DNA of 26,301 nt from Anaerolineaceae bacterium. Its GTDB lineage: Bacteria > Chloroflexota > Anaerolineae > JAAYZQ01. Below are positions 8,062 through 15,261 of this stretch, in pieces. The notes below the pieces were generated by a model. The model had not been told where the DNA came from. It made no database searches and was given only the letters and a program-made list of their open reading frames with translations. Both the position numbers and the translations under genes were made by a program. The stretch is taken from positions 1 to 26,301 of the forward strand of contig JAAYZQ010000420.1 in NCBI GenBank assembly GCA_012514775.1, written 5' to 3'. Positions within the stretch are counted from its first letter, which is position 1. The number at the start of each line of letters is the position of its first letter.

Positions 8062-8640
8062 CTACCCATGCCCCTCTTCCACTCTCCGAAGCTCCGCCGC
8101 AAAGAGGTCCACCGTCCGGCGGTCGATGTTCGTGAAGCGGATCTGCCGCAGATGGCCTGCCGGGTGCTCCTCGATAAAGTCGAGGGCGGCCTTGACGAGG
8201 ATGGCGGCGCAGCGATCCTTGGGAAAGCCGAAAATGCCGCTGCTGATGGCGGGCAAAGCAATTGAGGAGAGCTTCAGCTCCTCGGCCCTGGCCAGGCTGT
8301 TCCACACCGCCGAGCGCAGCAGCTCGTCCTCGCCGGCCCGGCCTCCCTGCCAGACGGGGCCGACGGCGTGGATGACGACCCGGGCAGGAAGACTACCGGC
8401 CGAAGTGACGGCCACTTGCCCCGTGGAAACCGGCCCATGCTCGCGGACCCAGCGATCGCTTTCGGCCTGGATGACGCTGCCCCCTCTGCGGGCGATGGCG
8501 CCGGCCACACCGCCCCCGTGCATCAGGTGCGAGTTTGCGGCGTTGACGATGGCGTCCGTATCCTCTTCGGTCAGATCGCCCTGCCGAACTTCGATGGTTC
8601 GCATCGCCTCCGTCTGATACGCACTCACGAGAACGCTCAT
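8062..8640 (-). CDS. macro-domain protein (ADP-ribose binding, probable O-acetyl-ADP-ribose deacetylase)
   Basis: A 192-aa single-domain protein. GDLTEEDTDAIVNAAN (residues 21-36) and HGGGVAGAI (41-49) form the ADP-ribose-binding loop and catalytic Asn/Asp region of MacroD-type enzymes. Further on are VVIHAVGPVW and ALPAISSGIFGFP, the second phosphate-binding loop. Such proteins remove ADP-ribose or acetyl groups from ADP-ribosylated targets. The start at 8640 has AGAGAGG with a 6-nt spacer. A second ATG at 8604 would give a start typical of the family (MRTIEV), but its GGAGG is only 2 nt away. It is transcribed divergently from the liv operon and upstream of the DUF6544-like gene. Confidence 0.93.
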   Translation of the reverse strand: MSVLVSAYQTEAMRTIEVRQGDLTEEDTDAIVNAANSHLMHGGGVAGAIARRGGSVIQAESDRWVREHGPVSTGQVAVTSAGSLPARVVIHAVGPVWQGGRAGEDELLRSAVWNSLARAEELKLSSIALPAISSGIFGFPKDRCAAILVKAALDFIEEHPAGHLRQIRFTNIDRRTVDLFAAELRRVEEGHG

Positions 8641-8735
8641 GATCTACCTCTCTCCCAACTCAAAACCAAGGCCGGGCTCTGTGGGTGGGGTGCTCCGTCG
8701 CGCCGGCAGCGCCACGAACGCCTTCCGCAGGTCAG

Positions 8736-8764
8736 ACTATAGCACATTCCTCTCCTTATGGCAA
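8736..8764 (-). promoter_or_regulatory. promoter of the macro-domain gene
   Basis: On the minus strand, TTGCCA (8764-8759), a 17-bp spacer and TATAGT (8741-8736). The predicted start near 8728 gives a leader of about 88 nt. It faces away from the liv promoter about 105 bp off. Confidence 0.55.
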
Positions 8765-8823
8765 ACCGCTGGGTTTTGAACAGTGCGGCCGGCGACAAGC
8801 TTTTGGGGCAGCGGCATCCCGGC

Positions 8824-8842
8824 CCCGCCGCGTGGCGGCGGG
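8824..8842. other. 8-bp G/C inverted repeat between divergent promoters
   Basis: CCCGCCGC (8824-8831), a GTG loop and GCGGCGGG (8835-8842), lying 28 bp upstream of the liv -35 box. It could be an operator or simply a stable DNA palindrome. Apart from this and the promoters, 8641-8929 holds nothing I can name. Confidence 0.4.
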
Positions 8843-8869
8843 CAGTCCCGCGCGAGGGCTTTCAGCGAA

Positions 8870-8898
8870 TTGACAACCTGGACCTTCTGAGCTATAAT
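8870..8898 (+). promoter_or_regulatory. near-consensus sigma70 promoter of the liv operon
   Basis: TTGACA (8870-8875), a spacer of exactly 17 bp and TATAAT (8893-8898): both hexamers are perfect consensus. The transcription start is expected near 8905, so the leader to the livK ATG is about 290 nt, far longer than the other leaders here. A promoter this strong usually needs downstream or repressor control. Confidence 0.85.
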
Positions 8899-8929
8899 TC
8901 CCACAGCTTGCAGTGGAGCAGGCGGTCCT

Positions 8930-8980
8930 ATGGGTCTATGTAATGATTTTCTATTTGTGTGGAGACGATCAGTCTTCTAA
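8930..8980 (+). CDS. possible 16-aa leader peptide of the liv operon
   Basis: An ATG at 8930 opens MGLCNDFLFVWRRSVF and ends with TAA at 8978-8980. It begins about 25 nt after the predicted transcription start. GGAG (8915-8918) and AGGCGG (8920-8925) could serve as weak ribosome sites. Codons are unlike the surrounding genes: two CTA leucine codons, TTT, AGA, CGA and TCA. It includes two Leu and two Val but no long run of one residue. Its TAA overlaps the 5' arm of the terminator hairpin, as in attenuation leaders. It could also be a chance ORF. Confidence 0.4.
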   Translation: MGLCNDFLFVWRRSVF

Positions 8981-9037
8981 GCCCTGGTGAGCTGAGACAG
9001 TGGCGCCTGCGCTGCGACAGATAACCGGGGTTTTTTT
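8979..9037 (+). terminator. intrinsic terminator in the liv leader (candidate attenuator)
   Basis: AAGCCCTGGT (8979-8988) pairs with ACCGGGGTTT (9024-9033) as a 10-bp helix with two G-T pairs, followed by a run of seven T (9031-9037). The 35-nt loop contains two copies of GCTGMGACAG (8991-9000 and 9011-9020). GTGGCG in the loop (9000-9005) can alternatively pair with CGCCAC (9039-9044). The site lies inside the leader, upstream of livK, so it would set how much transcription reaches the operon. Confidence 0.55.
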
Positions 9038-9192
9038 CGCCACCGCGGCGCGAGCAGTGGGGGCGCAAAGCCAGCAAGAGTCGGAAGGGGGGTGGTGCGA
9101 TCCTCATGGATAGGTGATGCTGACGGCTCTGACAGCAAATGTCTACATCGGTCCATTGGAACAGCAGTTTTAGACCAAGGAGGAGGGTAACA

Positions 9193-10347
9193 ATGTCTCG
9201 GAAGGTTGGTTTTCTGCTTGCATTGGTCGTGCTGATGGTGCCCCTGATCGCAGGTTGCGGGGGAGACACGGGCACGATCAAGATCGGCCTGCAGGGCCCG
9301 ATGACCGGCGATTATGCCTACGAAGGGCAGGGTTTCGAGAAGGCCGTGGGAATGCTGGTGGAGCAGGTTAACGCTGCCGGCGGGATCGACGGCCGTGAGG
9401 TGGAGCTGCTCGTCGAGGACGATGCCGGCGATCCCACCCAGGCGGCGCTGGTTGCCCAGCGCCTCGTAGATGCCAAAGTGGTTGCCGTGATCGGGGCCTA
9501 CAACTCGACGGCCACCGAGCCGGCATCCGAAATCTATAACGACGCCGGCATCCTGCACATTACGCCGTCCTCCACGGCGACGGGATTGACCGAGAAAGGC
9601 TTCGAGCGCTTCTTCCGGGTCTGCTTCCTGGACGACCGGCAGGGGCTGTTTGCCGCCAAGTTCGCCAAGGAAATCCTCGGTGTGCAGAACTTTGGCGTCT
9701 TGCACGACAACTCGACCTATGCCCAGGGCCTGGCGGAGCATACCAGGCGCTACGCAGAAGAGCTGGGCATGAACGTCACCTTCTACGATGCCATCAACCC
9801 CGACGACCAGGACTTTACGCCCATCCTGACCAATATCGGCGGCGCGGGCCTGGATGCCATCTACTTTAGCGGCTACCACGCCCAGGGCGGCCTGCTCCTC
9901 AAGCAGGCGGGCGAGCTGGGGCTGGACCTGCAGTGGATGATGGGCAACGCCTCCAACAACCCTGAGCTGGTCCAGATCGCGGGCGTCGAGAATGCAGTGG
10001 GCACCTACGTGACCACCGAGCCGCTGCCGAAGGACGTTGACTATCCGGAGGCGCGGCAGTTTGTCGCCGACTTTGAGGCCAAGTACAACGAGCCGCCGGC
10101 CAGTGTGTGGTGGATGATGAGTGCCGAGGCGTTCAACGTCATCCGCTATGCCATGGAGCAGACCGAGTCGGCCGATCCGGCCACGCTGGCGGAATTCCTC
10201 CACAACGAAGCCAAGGACATCAACGGCATCACCGGGCCGGTCCTCGGCTGGGACGAGAAGGGTGACCGCCTGGGCACCATTCACGTCGCCTACCGCATCG
10301 ACGAAACCGGCGCGTTGATCGTCAACCCCGAGCAGCCACAGCCATAA
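9193..10347 (+). CDS. livK: branched-chain amino acid/amide ABC transporter substrate-binding lipoprotein
   Basis: A 384-aa periplasmic-type binding protein (Leu/Ile/Val-binding family, type I fold). The N-terminus is a lipoprotein signal: basic MSRK, a hydrophobic core, and LIAGC with the lipidated Cys at residue 22. The mature part begins IKIGLQGPMTGDYAYEGQGF, the usual first strand and ligand loop. AVIGAYNSTATEPASEIYND and HITPSSTATGL follow the family pattern. The start at 9193 has AAGGAGGAGGG just upstream; an in-frame ATG at 9139 lacks one. Ligands of the family include Leu, Ile, Val, urea and short amides, and sequence alone does not decide. It is the first gene of livKHMGF, preceded by a long structured leader. 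Confidence 0.95.
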   Translation: MSRKVGFLLALVVLMVPLIAGCGGDTGTIKIGLQGPMTGDYAYEGQGFEKAVGMLVEQVNAAGGIDGREVELLVEDDAGDPTQAALVAQRLVDAKVVAVIGAYNSTATEPASEIYNDAGILHITPSSTATGLTEKGFERFFRVCFLDDRQGLFAAKFAKEILGVQNFGVLHDNSTYAQGLAEHTRRYAEELGMNVTFYDAINPDDQDFTPILTNIGGAGLDAIYFSGYHAQGGLLLKQAGELGLDLQWMMGNASNNPELVQIAGVENAVGTYVTTEPLPKDVDYPEARQFVADFEAKYNEPPASVWWMMSAEAFNVIRYAMEQTESADPATLAEFLHNEAKDINGITGPVLGWDEKGDRLGTIHVAYRIDETGALIVNPEQPQP

Positions 10348-10361
10348 TAAGGGGAACCCGT

Positions 10362-10393
10362 GGGGGGAGCGCAGCCAGTCCGGCGCTCCCCCC
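10362..10393 (+). other. strong intra-operon hairpin between livK and livH
   Basis: GGGGGGAGCGC (10362-10372) pairs perfectly with GCGCTCCCCCC (10383-10393) over a 10-nt loop. There is no T-tract. Position right after the binding-protein gene suggests 3'-end stabilisation of livK mRNA, or partial termination, so that more binding protein than permease is made. Confidence 0.7.
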
Positions 10394-10429
10394 CTTGTGC
10401 TGCACTGCAGCGACAAGGAGGCCAGACCC

Positions 10430-11335
10430 ATGCAATTTGTGCAACAGCTCATCAATGGCCTGACCATCGGGGCCTTTTACGCGTTGGTTGCCCTGGGCTA
10501 CACGATGGTGTATGGCGTGCTGAAGCTTATCAACTTTGCGCACGGCGACATGTTTATGTGGGGGGCTTATCTGGGTCTGACCGGTCTCAACGTGGCGGTC
10601 GCCCTTCTCAGCGGGGGCAGCGCCTTGATGTTGATCCCGGTGATCATACTGGTGATGGTGACCATGGCCCTCGTCGGCGTGTTGGTGGAACGCGTGGCCT
10701 ACCGGCCCCTTCGTTCTGCCGGTCGCCTGGCACCGGTCATCTCGGCCCTGGGCGTTGCCTTTATCCTGCAAAGCCTGGCCCGAAACGTGTACGGCGCGAG
10801 CTGGAAGACCTATCCGAACGTCCTGGCGCTCGGCGGACGCATCAACCTCGGGGGAGGCGCCAGCGTAGCGGTAATGCAGATCGTCGTACTGGCCGTTTCG
10901 TTCGCGTTGATGGGTGCGCTCTACCTGTTCGTCCAGCGCACGCGCATTGGCACGGCAATGCGTGCCGTCTCTCTCGACCACGACGTCTCGAGGCTGATGG
11001 GCATCGACGTGAACCGGATCATTGCTATTGTCTTCTTGATCGGACCCGGGCTGGGCGGGATTGCGGGGGTCATCGTGGGCGTTTATTACGGCTCTTTTGA
11101 CTTTACATTGGGCTGGGTGTTTGGCCTGAAAGCCTTCATCGCCGCGATCCTGGGTGGCATCGGCAACATCCCGGGTGCCATGTTGGGGGGGATGATCCTG
11201 GGGATTATCGAGACACTGGGGGCGGGCTATCTCTCGCCGCAGTGGAAGGACGTCCTCGCCTACCTCATCCTCATCTTTATCCTGATCGTCCGCCCTACCG
11301 GGCTGCTCGGCGAGCGGGTAGCGGAAAAACTGTGA
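10430..11335 (+). CDS. livH: branched-chain amino acid ABC transporter permease LivH
   Basis: A 301-aa inner-membrane permease. The N-terminus FVQQLINGLTIGAFYALVAL and then GYTMVYGVLKLINFAHGD is the typical LivH opening, with the first long helix and the N-F-A-H-G motif. About eight hydrophobic segments follow. The motif GLKAFIAAILGGIGNIPGAM near the C-terminus is the EAA-like loop that contacts the ATPases. The start at 10430 has AAGGAGG (10415-10421) 8 nt before it; an upstream in-frame ATG at 10397 lies in the hairpin flank. LivH pairs with LivM to form the channel. The livM gene follows after 12 bp. Confidence 0.95.
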   Translation: MQFVQQLINGLTIGAFYALVALGYTMVYGVLKLINFAHGDMFMWGAYLGLTGLNVAVALLSGGSALMLIPVIILVMVTMALVGVLVERVAYRPLRSAGRLAPVISALGVAFILQSLARNVYGASWKTYPNVLALGGRINLGGGASVAVMQIVVLAVSFALMGALYLFVQRTRIGTAMRAVSLDHDVSRLMGIDVNRIIAIVFLIGPGLGGIAGVIVGVYYGSFDFTLGWVFGLKAFIAAILGGIGNIPGAMLGGMILGIIETLGAGYLSPQWKDVLAYLILIFILIVRPTGLLGERVAEKL

Positions 11336-11347
11336 GAGGAGCCAACG

Positions 11348-12346
11348 ATGAATGCGACCCTTTCTCGTCTCCGAACGATGAACCCTGCCTGGTGGCGCAT
11401 TGGCTTGTTGGTCGTGGCCGTCCTCCTGCCGCTGCCCTTGGGCGATTATTACCGGTCGGTGTTGTGGCGCACGGGACTGTACGTGATGCTTGGGCTGAGT
11501 CTGAACATCATCGTCGGCTATGCCGGCCTGTTTCAACTGGGCCACGCCGCCTTTTACGCGGTGGGCGCTTACACCGCCGCGCTGCTCAACCTCCACTTTG
11601 ACGTGCCCATCCTGCTCACGCTGCCCATCAGTGTGGTGGCTGCCGGATTGATGGGTTTCTTGCTCACCCGGCCGATCCTGCATCTGCGGGGCGACTATCT
11701 GTGTATCGTGACCATCGCCTTTGGCGAAGTGGTGCGCCTGGCGCTGGTGAACAACCTCTTTGGCATCACGGGTGGCGCGAACGGCCTCAGCGGCATCGAC
11801 CGGCCCCGCCTCTTTGGCCTGGAGCTGCGCGAGCCGATCTATCACTACTACATCATGCTGATTTTTCTCGTCCTCACCGTTGTCCTGGTCAACCGGTTAG
11901 AACACTCTCGCCTGGGGCGAGCCTGGATGTACGTGCGCGAGGACCTGGTGGCCGCCGAGGCGATGGGCATCGATACGATCAAGGCCAAGATGCTGGCCTT
12001 TGTCATTGGGTCCGGATGGGCGGGGCTCGTCGGCGCGCTCTACGCCGGCAGGATCACTGTCATCTCACCCGAGCTGTCCAAGTTCCTGGAGTCGGTGATC
12101 ATGTTCTGTATCGTGGTCCTGGGAGGAACGGGTTCGACGCCCGGCATTTTCGTCGGAACGCTGGGCATGGTGACCCTGCCCGAGATCTCGCGGCCGCTGA
12201 AAGCCTGGCGCGACGCCTGGATCGGCCTGGTGATGGTCGTCATGATGATCGCCCGGCCCGAAGGGCTGTGGCCTAGCCGGCGCATACGGATGGAGATTCG
12301 TGGCGACGAACAGGAGAGCGTGCCGCCGCAAACGGCCGCTGTGTGA
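11348..12346 (+). CDS. livM: branched-chain amino acid ABC transporter permease LivM
   Basis: A 332-aa inner-membrane permease with about nine hydrophobic segments. VMLGLSLNIIVGYAGLFQLG followed by HAAFYAVGAYTAALL is the signature LivM motif. LRGDYLCIVTIAFGEVVRL and NNLFGITGGANGL follow as expected. The C-terminal VVLGGTGSTPGIFVGTL is the coupling loop to the ATPase. The short polar tail after residue 315 is unconserved. GAGAGGAG lies just upstream of the ATG. The gene ends 17 bp before livG starts. It forms the heterodimeric channel with LivH. Confidence 0.95.
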   Translation: MNATLSRLRTMNPAWWRIGLLVVAVLLPLPLGDYYRSVLWRTGLYVMLGLSLNIIVGYAGLFQLGHAAFYAVGAYTAALLNLHFDVPILLTLPISVVAAGLMGFLLTRPILHLRGDYLCIVTIAFGEVVRLALVNNLFGITGGANGLSGIDRPRLFGLELREPIYHYYIMLIFLVLTVVLVNRLEHSRLGRAWMYVREDLVAAEAMGIDTIKAKMLAFVIGSGWAGLVGALYAGRITVISPELSKFLESVIMFCIVVLGGTGSTPGIFVGTLGMVTLPEISRPLKAWRDAWIGLVMVVMMIARPEGLWPSRRIRMEIRGDEQESVPPQTAAV

Positions 12347-12363
12347 AGAAGCGAGGCGAGACC

Positions 12364-13230
12364 ATGGCACTCTTGGACATCCAGGGACTTACGAAGCAGT
12401 TTGGTGGTCTGACCGCCGTCGACCAGGTGGCATTCCAGATGACAGAAGGCGCCATCCTGGGGTTGATCGGTCCCAACGGCGCCGGCAAAACCACGATCTT
12501 TAACATGATCACCGGCATCTATGCGCCGACGGAGGGCGAGATCTATTTCAACGGCCAGCGCATCGCGCACCCGGCCCTGACCTGGCGCCAGCGCCTGACG
12601 ACGCCGGCCTGGTGGCTGGGCTGGCTACCACTGCCCGGGCTCAAGGCCAAATGGGATGACCTGCGAAGCCTGCAACCCCACGAGATCACGCAGCGGGGCG
12701 TGGCCCGCACCTTCCAGACGATCCGGCTGTTCCCGAACCTGACCTCTTTGGAGAACGTCATGTCGGGGCTGCACCACAGGACCCGGGCAGGCGTCGCCGG
12801 GGCGATCTTCCGGCCCGCCTCCCAGGCCAAAGAGGAGACGTTCATCGTCGAGGAAGCGGAGCGCTACCTGAGCTTTATGCGGCTGGATGATCAGCGGGAC
12901 GAGCTGGCCAGGAACCTGCCTTACGGTCTCCAGCGACGCCTGGAGATCGCGCGAGCCCTGGCGACGGCGCCCGCGCTCATTGTGCTGGACGAGCCGGCCG
13001 CGGGCCTGAACGAACAAGAGACGCTGGAGCTCATGGGCCTGATCAAGGATATCCGCGACACGGGAATCACCATTTTGTTGATCGAGCACGATATGAAGGT
13101 CGTGATGGGCATCTGCGAGAAGGTGGTCGTTCTGGACTATGGAAAAAAGATCGCCGAAGGCAGCCCGGCCGAGATTCAGAAGAACCCGCGCGTCATCGAG
13201 GCCTACCTGGGCGAGGTGGAGGAGGAGTGA
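12364..13230 (+). CDS. livG: branched-chain amino acid ABC transporter ATP-binding protein LivG
   Basis: A 288-aa ABC ATPase. Walker A is GPNGAGKTTIFN, the signature region is LPYGLQRRLEIARAL, Walker B with catalytic Glu is ALIVLDEPAAGLN, and the switch His is in LLIEHDMKVV. Between Walker A and the Q-loop (GVARTFQTIRLF) there is a tryptophan-rich segment, about residues 67-105 (WRQRLTTPAWWLGWLPLPG and following), which makes the protein about 30 residues longer than the usual 255. The start at 12364 is chosen over a GTG at 12343 that overlaps the livM stop, because GAGGCGAG precedes 12364 and the MALLDIQGL start fits the family. livF follows after 2 bp. Confidence 0.95.
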   Translation: MALLDIQGLTKQFGGLTAVDQVAFQMTEGAILGLIGPNGAGKTTIFNMITGIYAPTEGEIYFNGQRIAHPALTWRQRLTTPAWWLGWLPLPGLKAKWDDLRSLQPHEITQRGVARTFQTIRLFPNLTSLENVMSGLHHRTRAGVAGAIFRPASQAKEETFIVEEAERYLSFMRLDDQRDELARNLPYGLQRRLEIARALATAPALIVLDEPAAGLNEQETLELMGLIKDIRDTGITILLIEHDMKVVMGICEKVVVLDYGKKIAEGSPAEIQKNPRVIEAYLGEVEEE

Positions 13231-13232
13231 GC

Positions 13233-13949
13233 ATGTCCCTACTAAAGGTTGAGAACCTGCACACCTACTACGGCCGCGTGCACGCCCTGAAAGGCATCAA
13301 CCTGGAGGTCGAAGAGGGCCAGATTGTCACCCTCATCGGGGCCAACGGCGCGGGCAAGTCGACGACCTTGCGCACCATTTCGGGGTTGCTCCGCCCTCGC
13401 GAGGGTGGGATCACCTTCAAGGGCGAACCGATCCACGAGTTGGCGAGCCATCGCATCGTCGAGCGCGGCATCTGCCATTCGCCCGAGGGCCGGGGGATCC
13501 TGTCGACGCTGACGGTGGACGAGAACCTGAACATGGGGGCTTACGTCCTTGGCTCGGACAAGGAGGCCATCGAGGCGAACCGCCGCCGCGTTTTCGACCT
13601 CTTTCCCCGCATGGAAGAGCGCAGGAACCAGTTGGGCGGGACGCTTTCGGGTGGCGAGCAGCAGATGCTGACCATCGCCCGGGCGCTCATGGCCCGGCCA
13701 AGCCTGCTGATGCTCGACGAGCCCTCCCTGGGCCTGGCGCCGTTGCTGGTCAAGACCATCTTTTCCACGGTCCGGGAGATCAACGAGCGCGGCGTGACCG
13801 TGCTCCTGGTGGAGCAAAATGCCCGGGCGGCGCTCAAGGTTGCCCACCAGGCCTACGTCCTGGAGACGGGCCGGGTCGTCCTTTCCGGGCCGGCGAACAA
13901 GCTGTTGCAGGACGAGCGGGTGCGGAAGGCGTACCTGGGAGAGAACTAG
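13233..13949 (+). CDS. livF: branched-chain amino acid ABC transporter ATP-binding protein LivF
   Basis: A 238-aa ABC ATPase, the usual LivF length. Walker A is GANGAGKSTTLRTISGL, the signature is LSGGEQQMLTIARALM, Walker B is LLMLDEPSLGLAP, and the switch His is replaced by the LivF-typical LLVEQNA (Gln-Asn). The ICHSPEGRGILSTLTV segment is the Q-loop region with the family's P-E-G-R. GGAGGAG (13221-13227), inside the end of livG, serves the ATG at 13233, so translation of the two is coupled. LivF forms the asymmetric ATPase pair with LivG. This is the last gene of the operon; a long hairpin follows. Confidence 0.95.
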   Translation: MSLLKVENLHTYYGRVHALKGINLEVEEGQIVTLIGANGAGKSTTLRTISGLLRPREGGITFKGEPIHELASHRIVERGICHSPEGRGILSTLTVDENLNMGAYVLGSDKEAIEANRRRVFDLFPRMEERRNQLGGTLSGGEQQMLTIARALMARPSLLMLDEPSLGLAPLLVKTIFSTVREINERGVTVLLVEQNARAALKVAHQAYVLETGRVVLSGPANKLLQDERVRKAYLGEN

Positions 13950-13978
13950 ACAAAAGCCCCGGCCAACACGTATTCGTG

Positions 13979-14015
13979 CACGAGGGTGGCACTTGCCGTT
14001 GGTGCCACCTTCGTG
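13979..14015. terminator. bidirectional hairpin terminator between livF and the DUF89 gene
   Basis: CACGAGGGTGGCAC (13979-13992) pairs with GTGCCACCTTCGTG (14002-14015): 14 bp with one G-T pair and a 9-nt loop. It sits 30 bp after the livF stop and 28 bp after the stop of the convergent gene. There is no strong T-run on either strand. Confidence 0.7.
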
Positions 14016-14043
14016 TAGATCTTGCTGGCATCGGCTCGAGTCG

Positions 14044-15201
14044 TCAGCCGGTGCCGGCCATCAATTGCACGATCCCCCACCGCCCGTTGATCAGCCAGTC
14101 GGGGTCCCGGGCAGCCAATTCCTCCGCCTGGCCCGGCGCCAGGTCGACCAGCACCTCGGACTTGATCGCGCGCACCGCCAGGAATGGTGCGGGAAAGTAG
14201 GCGGCGGCCTCGGACAGGCGCGCCGTGTGCGGCCAGTGCCGGTCGTCCAGCAGCCGCCGGTAGTTCACGTCGCCCTTGAGGAGCACCAGGTCGGCGCCGT
14301 CCAGGTCCGCGGCCAGAGCCGCCGGCATCTGGTGGTATCCAAGGTGCGTCGTCCAGAACGGATCGTCGGCCAGGGCCAGCCGGCCGGCGGCCAGGTGCCC
14401 TTGCAGCCGCCGGCCCAGGGGCTCGGTAGCTATCGCACCCACCAGTCGCCGGGCATCGGCGACCATGGCATCGGACACGAAAAAGGGGTGGCCCTTTAGG
14501 TGAAAGCTGACCCGGCCGGCCAGACCCCGCTCCACAATAAAGTCGGCCAGGGCCAGGTCGAACAGCAGCTCCCGCCCATCGTTGTCCGTGACCACGTCCA
14601 CCCGGTCCAGGCCGGGCGCTAGCAGCGCCTCGACCCGCTCGGTGTCGTCGGCGAGGATGTGCTGCCGCTCCTGCTGCGCCGCAATCCCGCCCTGTACCTC
14701 TTCCTGAACGTCGGGACGGCTGGGGTCGGCGCGGTTGCCCCACAGGCTGGAGTGCAGCAAAGTAGTAAGATCAGCTCCGCCGGCCAGCTCTTGACCACTT
14801 GAGGCCAGCCACGCGGCTGCCTGTCCCTCCTCCTCGCGCTTTTGCGCGGCGTACGGATCGTGCCCCTGCCAGGGGCCAGGCTGGAAGTAGCCGACGGCCT
14901 CCAGTAGGCGCCGGTAAAAGTAGGTCTCGGCGAAATACCAGGGCAGATCCAGCCAGGACCGCCCCTCGTACGGGGCGGCGGCCCGGTTCCAGAAGGCGAC
15001 GTCGGGCGCCTGCTCGACAAAGGGCCGGATAGGCTGCCCGGCCAGCTCGTCGCGGAGCGCCTCGACGGCGCGGACGATGGGCGCCGGGTAGTCATTGTCG
15101 CGGATAACCTGGCCCAGGAGCATCGGCAGGCGCTCGGCGATGGTGGCGTGCGCCAGCGATCCCGGTTCGGAGGTCATGATGGGCGGCGGCAGATCGCTCA
15201 T
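14044..15201 (-). CDS. ARMT1-like damage-control phosphatase (DUF89 family)
   Basis: A 385-aa cytoplasmic metal-dependent phosphatase. The family motifs are present: SLWGNRADPS, VDVVTDNDGRELLFDLALAD (with the Asp-Asn-Asp metal site), FHLKGHPFFVSDAM, KGDVNYRRLLDDRHW and RAIKSEVLVDL. WFYAE-like aromatic sequence (LPWYFAETYFYRRLLEAVGY) marks the ARMT1 subgroup rather than short archaeal DUF89. Known members hydrolyse phosphate from damaged or excess sugar phosphates such as fructose-1-phosphate. The start at 15201 has only a weak GAGAAG; the next ATG is 8 codons on. It is the last gene of the minus-strand cluster, 60 bp after the selenoprotein candidate. Confidence 0.9.
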   Translation of the reverse strand: MSDLPPPIMTSEPGSLAHATIAERLPMLLGQVIRDNDYPAPIVRAVEALRDELAGQPIRPFVEQAPDVAFWNRAAAPYEGRSWLDLPWYFAETYFYRRLLEAVGYFQPGPWQGHDPYAAQKREEEGQAAAWLASSGQELAGGADLTTLLHSSLWGNRADPSRPDVQEEVQGGIAAQQERQHILADDTERVEALLAPGLDRVDVVTDNDGRELLFDLALADFIVERGLAGRVSFHLKGHPFFVSDAMVADARRLVGAIATEPLGRRLQGHLAAGRLALADDPFWTTHLGYHQMPAALAADLDGADLVLLKGDVNYRRLLDDRHWPHTARLSEAAAYFPAPFLAVRAIKSEVLVDLAPGQAEELAARDPDWLINGRWGIVQLMAGTG

Positions 15202-15261
15202 ATTCGTGCTTCTCGTAGCCCAGGGCTCCCAGGCGGGCAGAGGGCAGCCCGACCGGCCGGC

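Noticed and set aside
9055..9090. c-di-GMP-I (GEMM) riboswitch-like GGCGCAAAGCC
   Set aside because: The upstream CAGGGCAAACC part and the receptor half of the aptamer are absent. The match is to one short motif only.
9080..9115. T-box-like sequence (GGGGTGGTGCGA) in the liv leader
   Set aside because: It matches only part of the T-box core (AGGGTGGNACCGCG), lies after rather than before the terminator, and I cannot find a stem I with specifier loop.
8977..11845. Two long antisense frames opposite livK, livH and livM
   Set aside because: The translations are rich in H, Q, R and D with no domain; the opposite strand has all five liv genes with motifs.
12904..12960. Non-canonical ABC signature in LivG (LPYGLQRR)
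   Set aside because: LivG proteins generally carry a Y-G-x-Q-R-R variant of LSGGQ, so this is within family variation.
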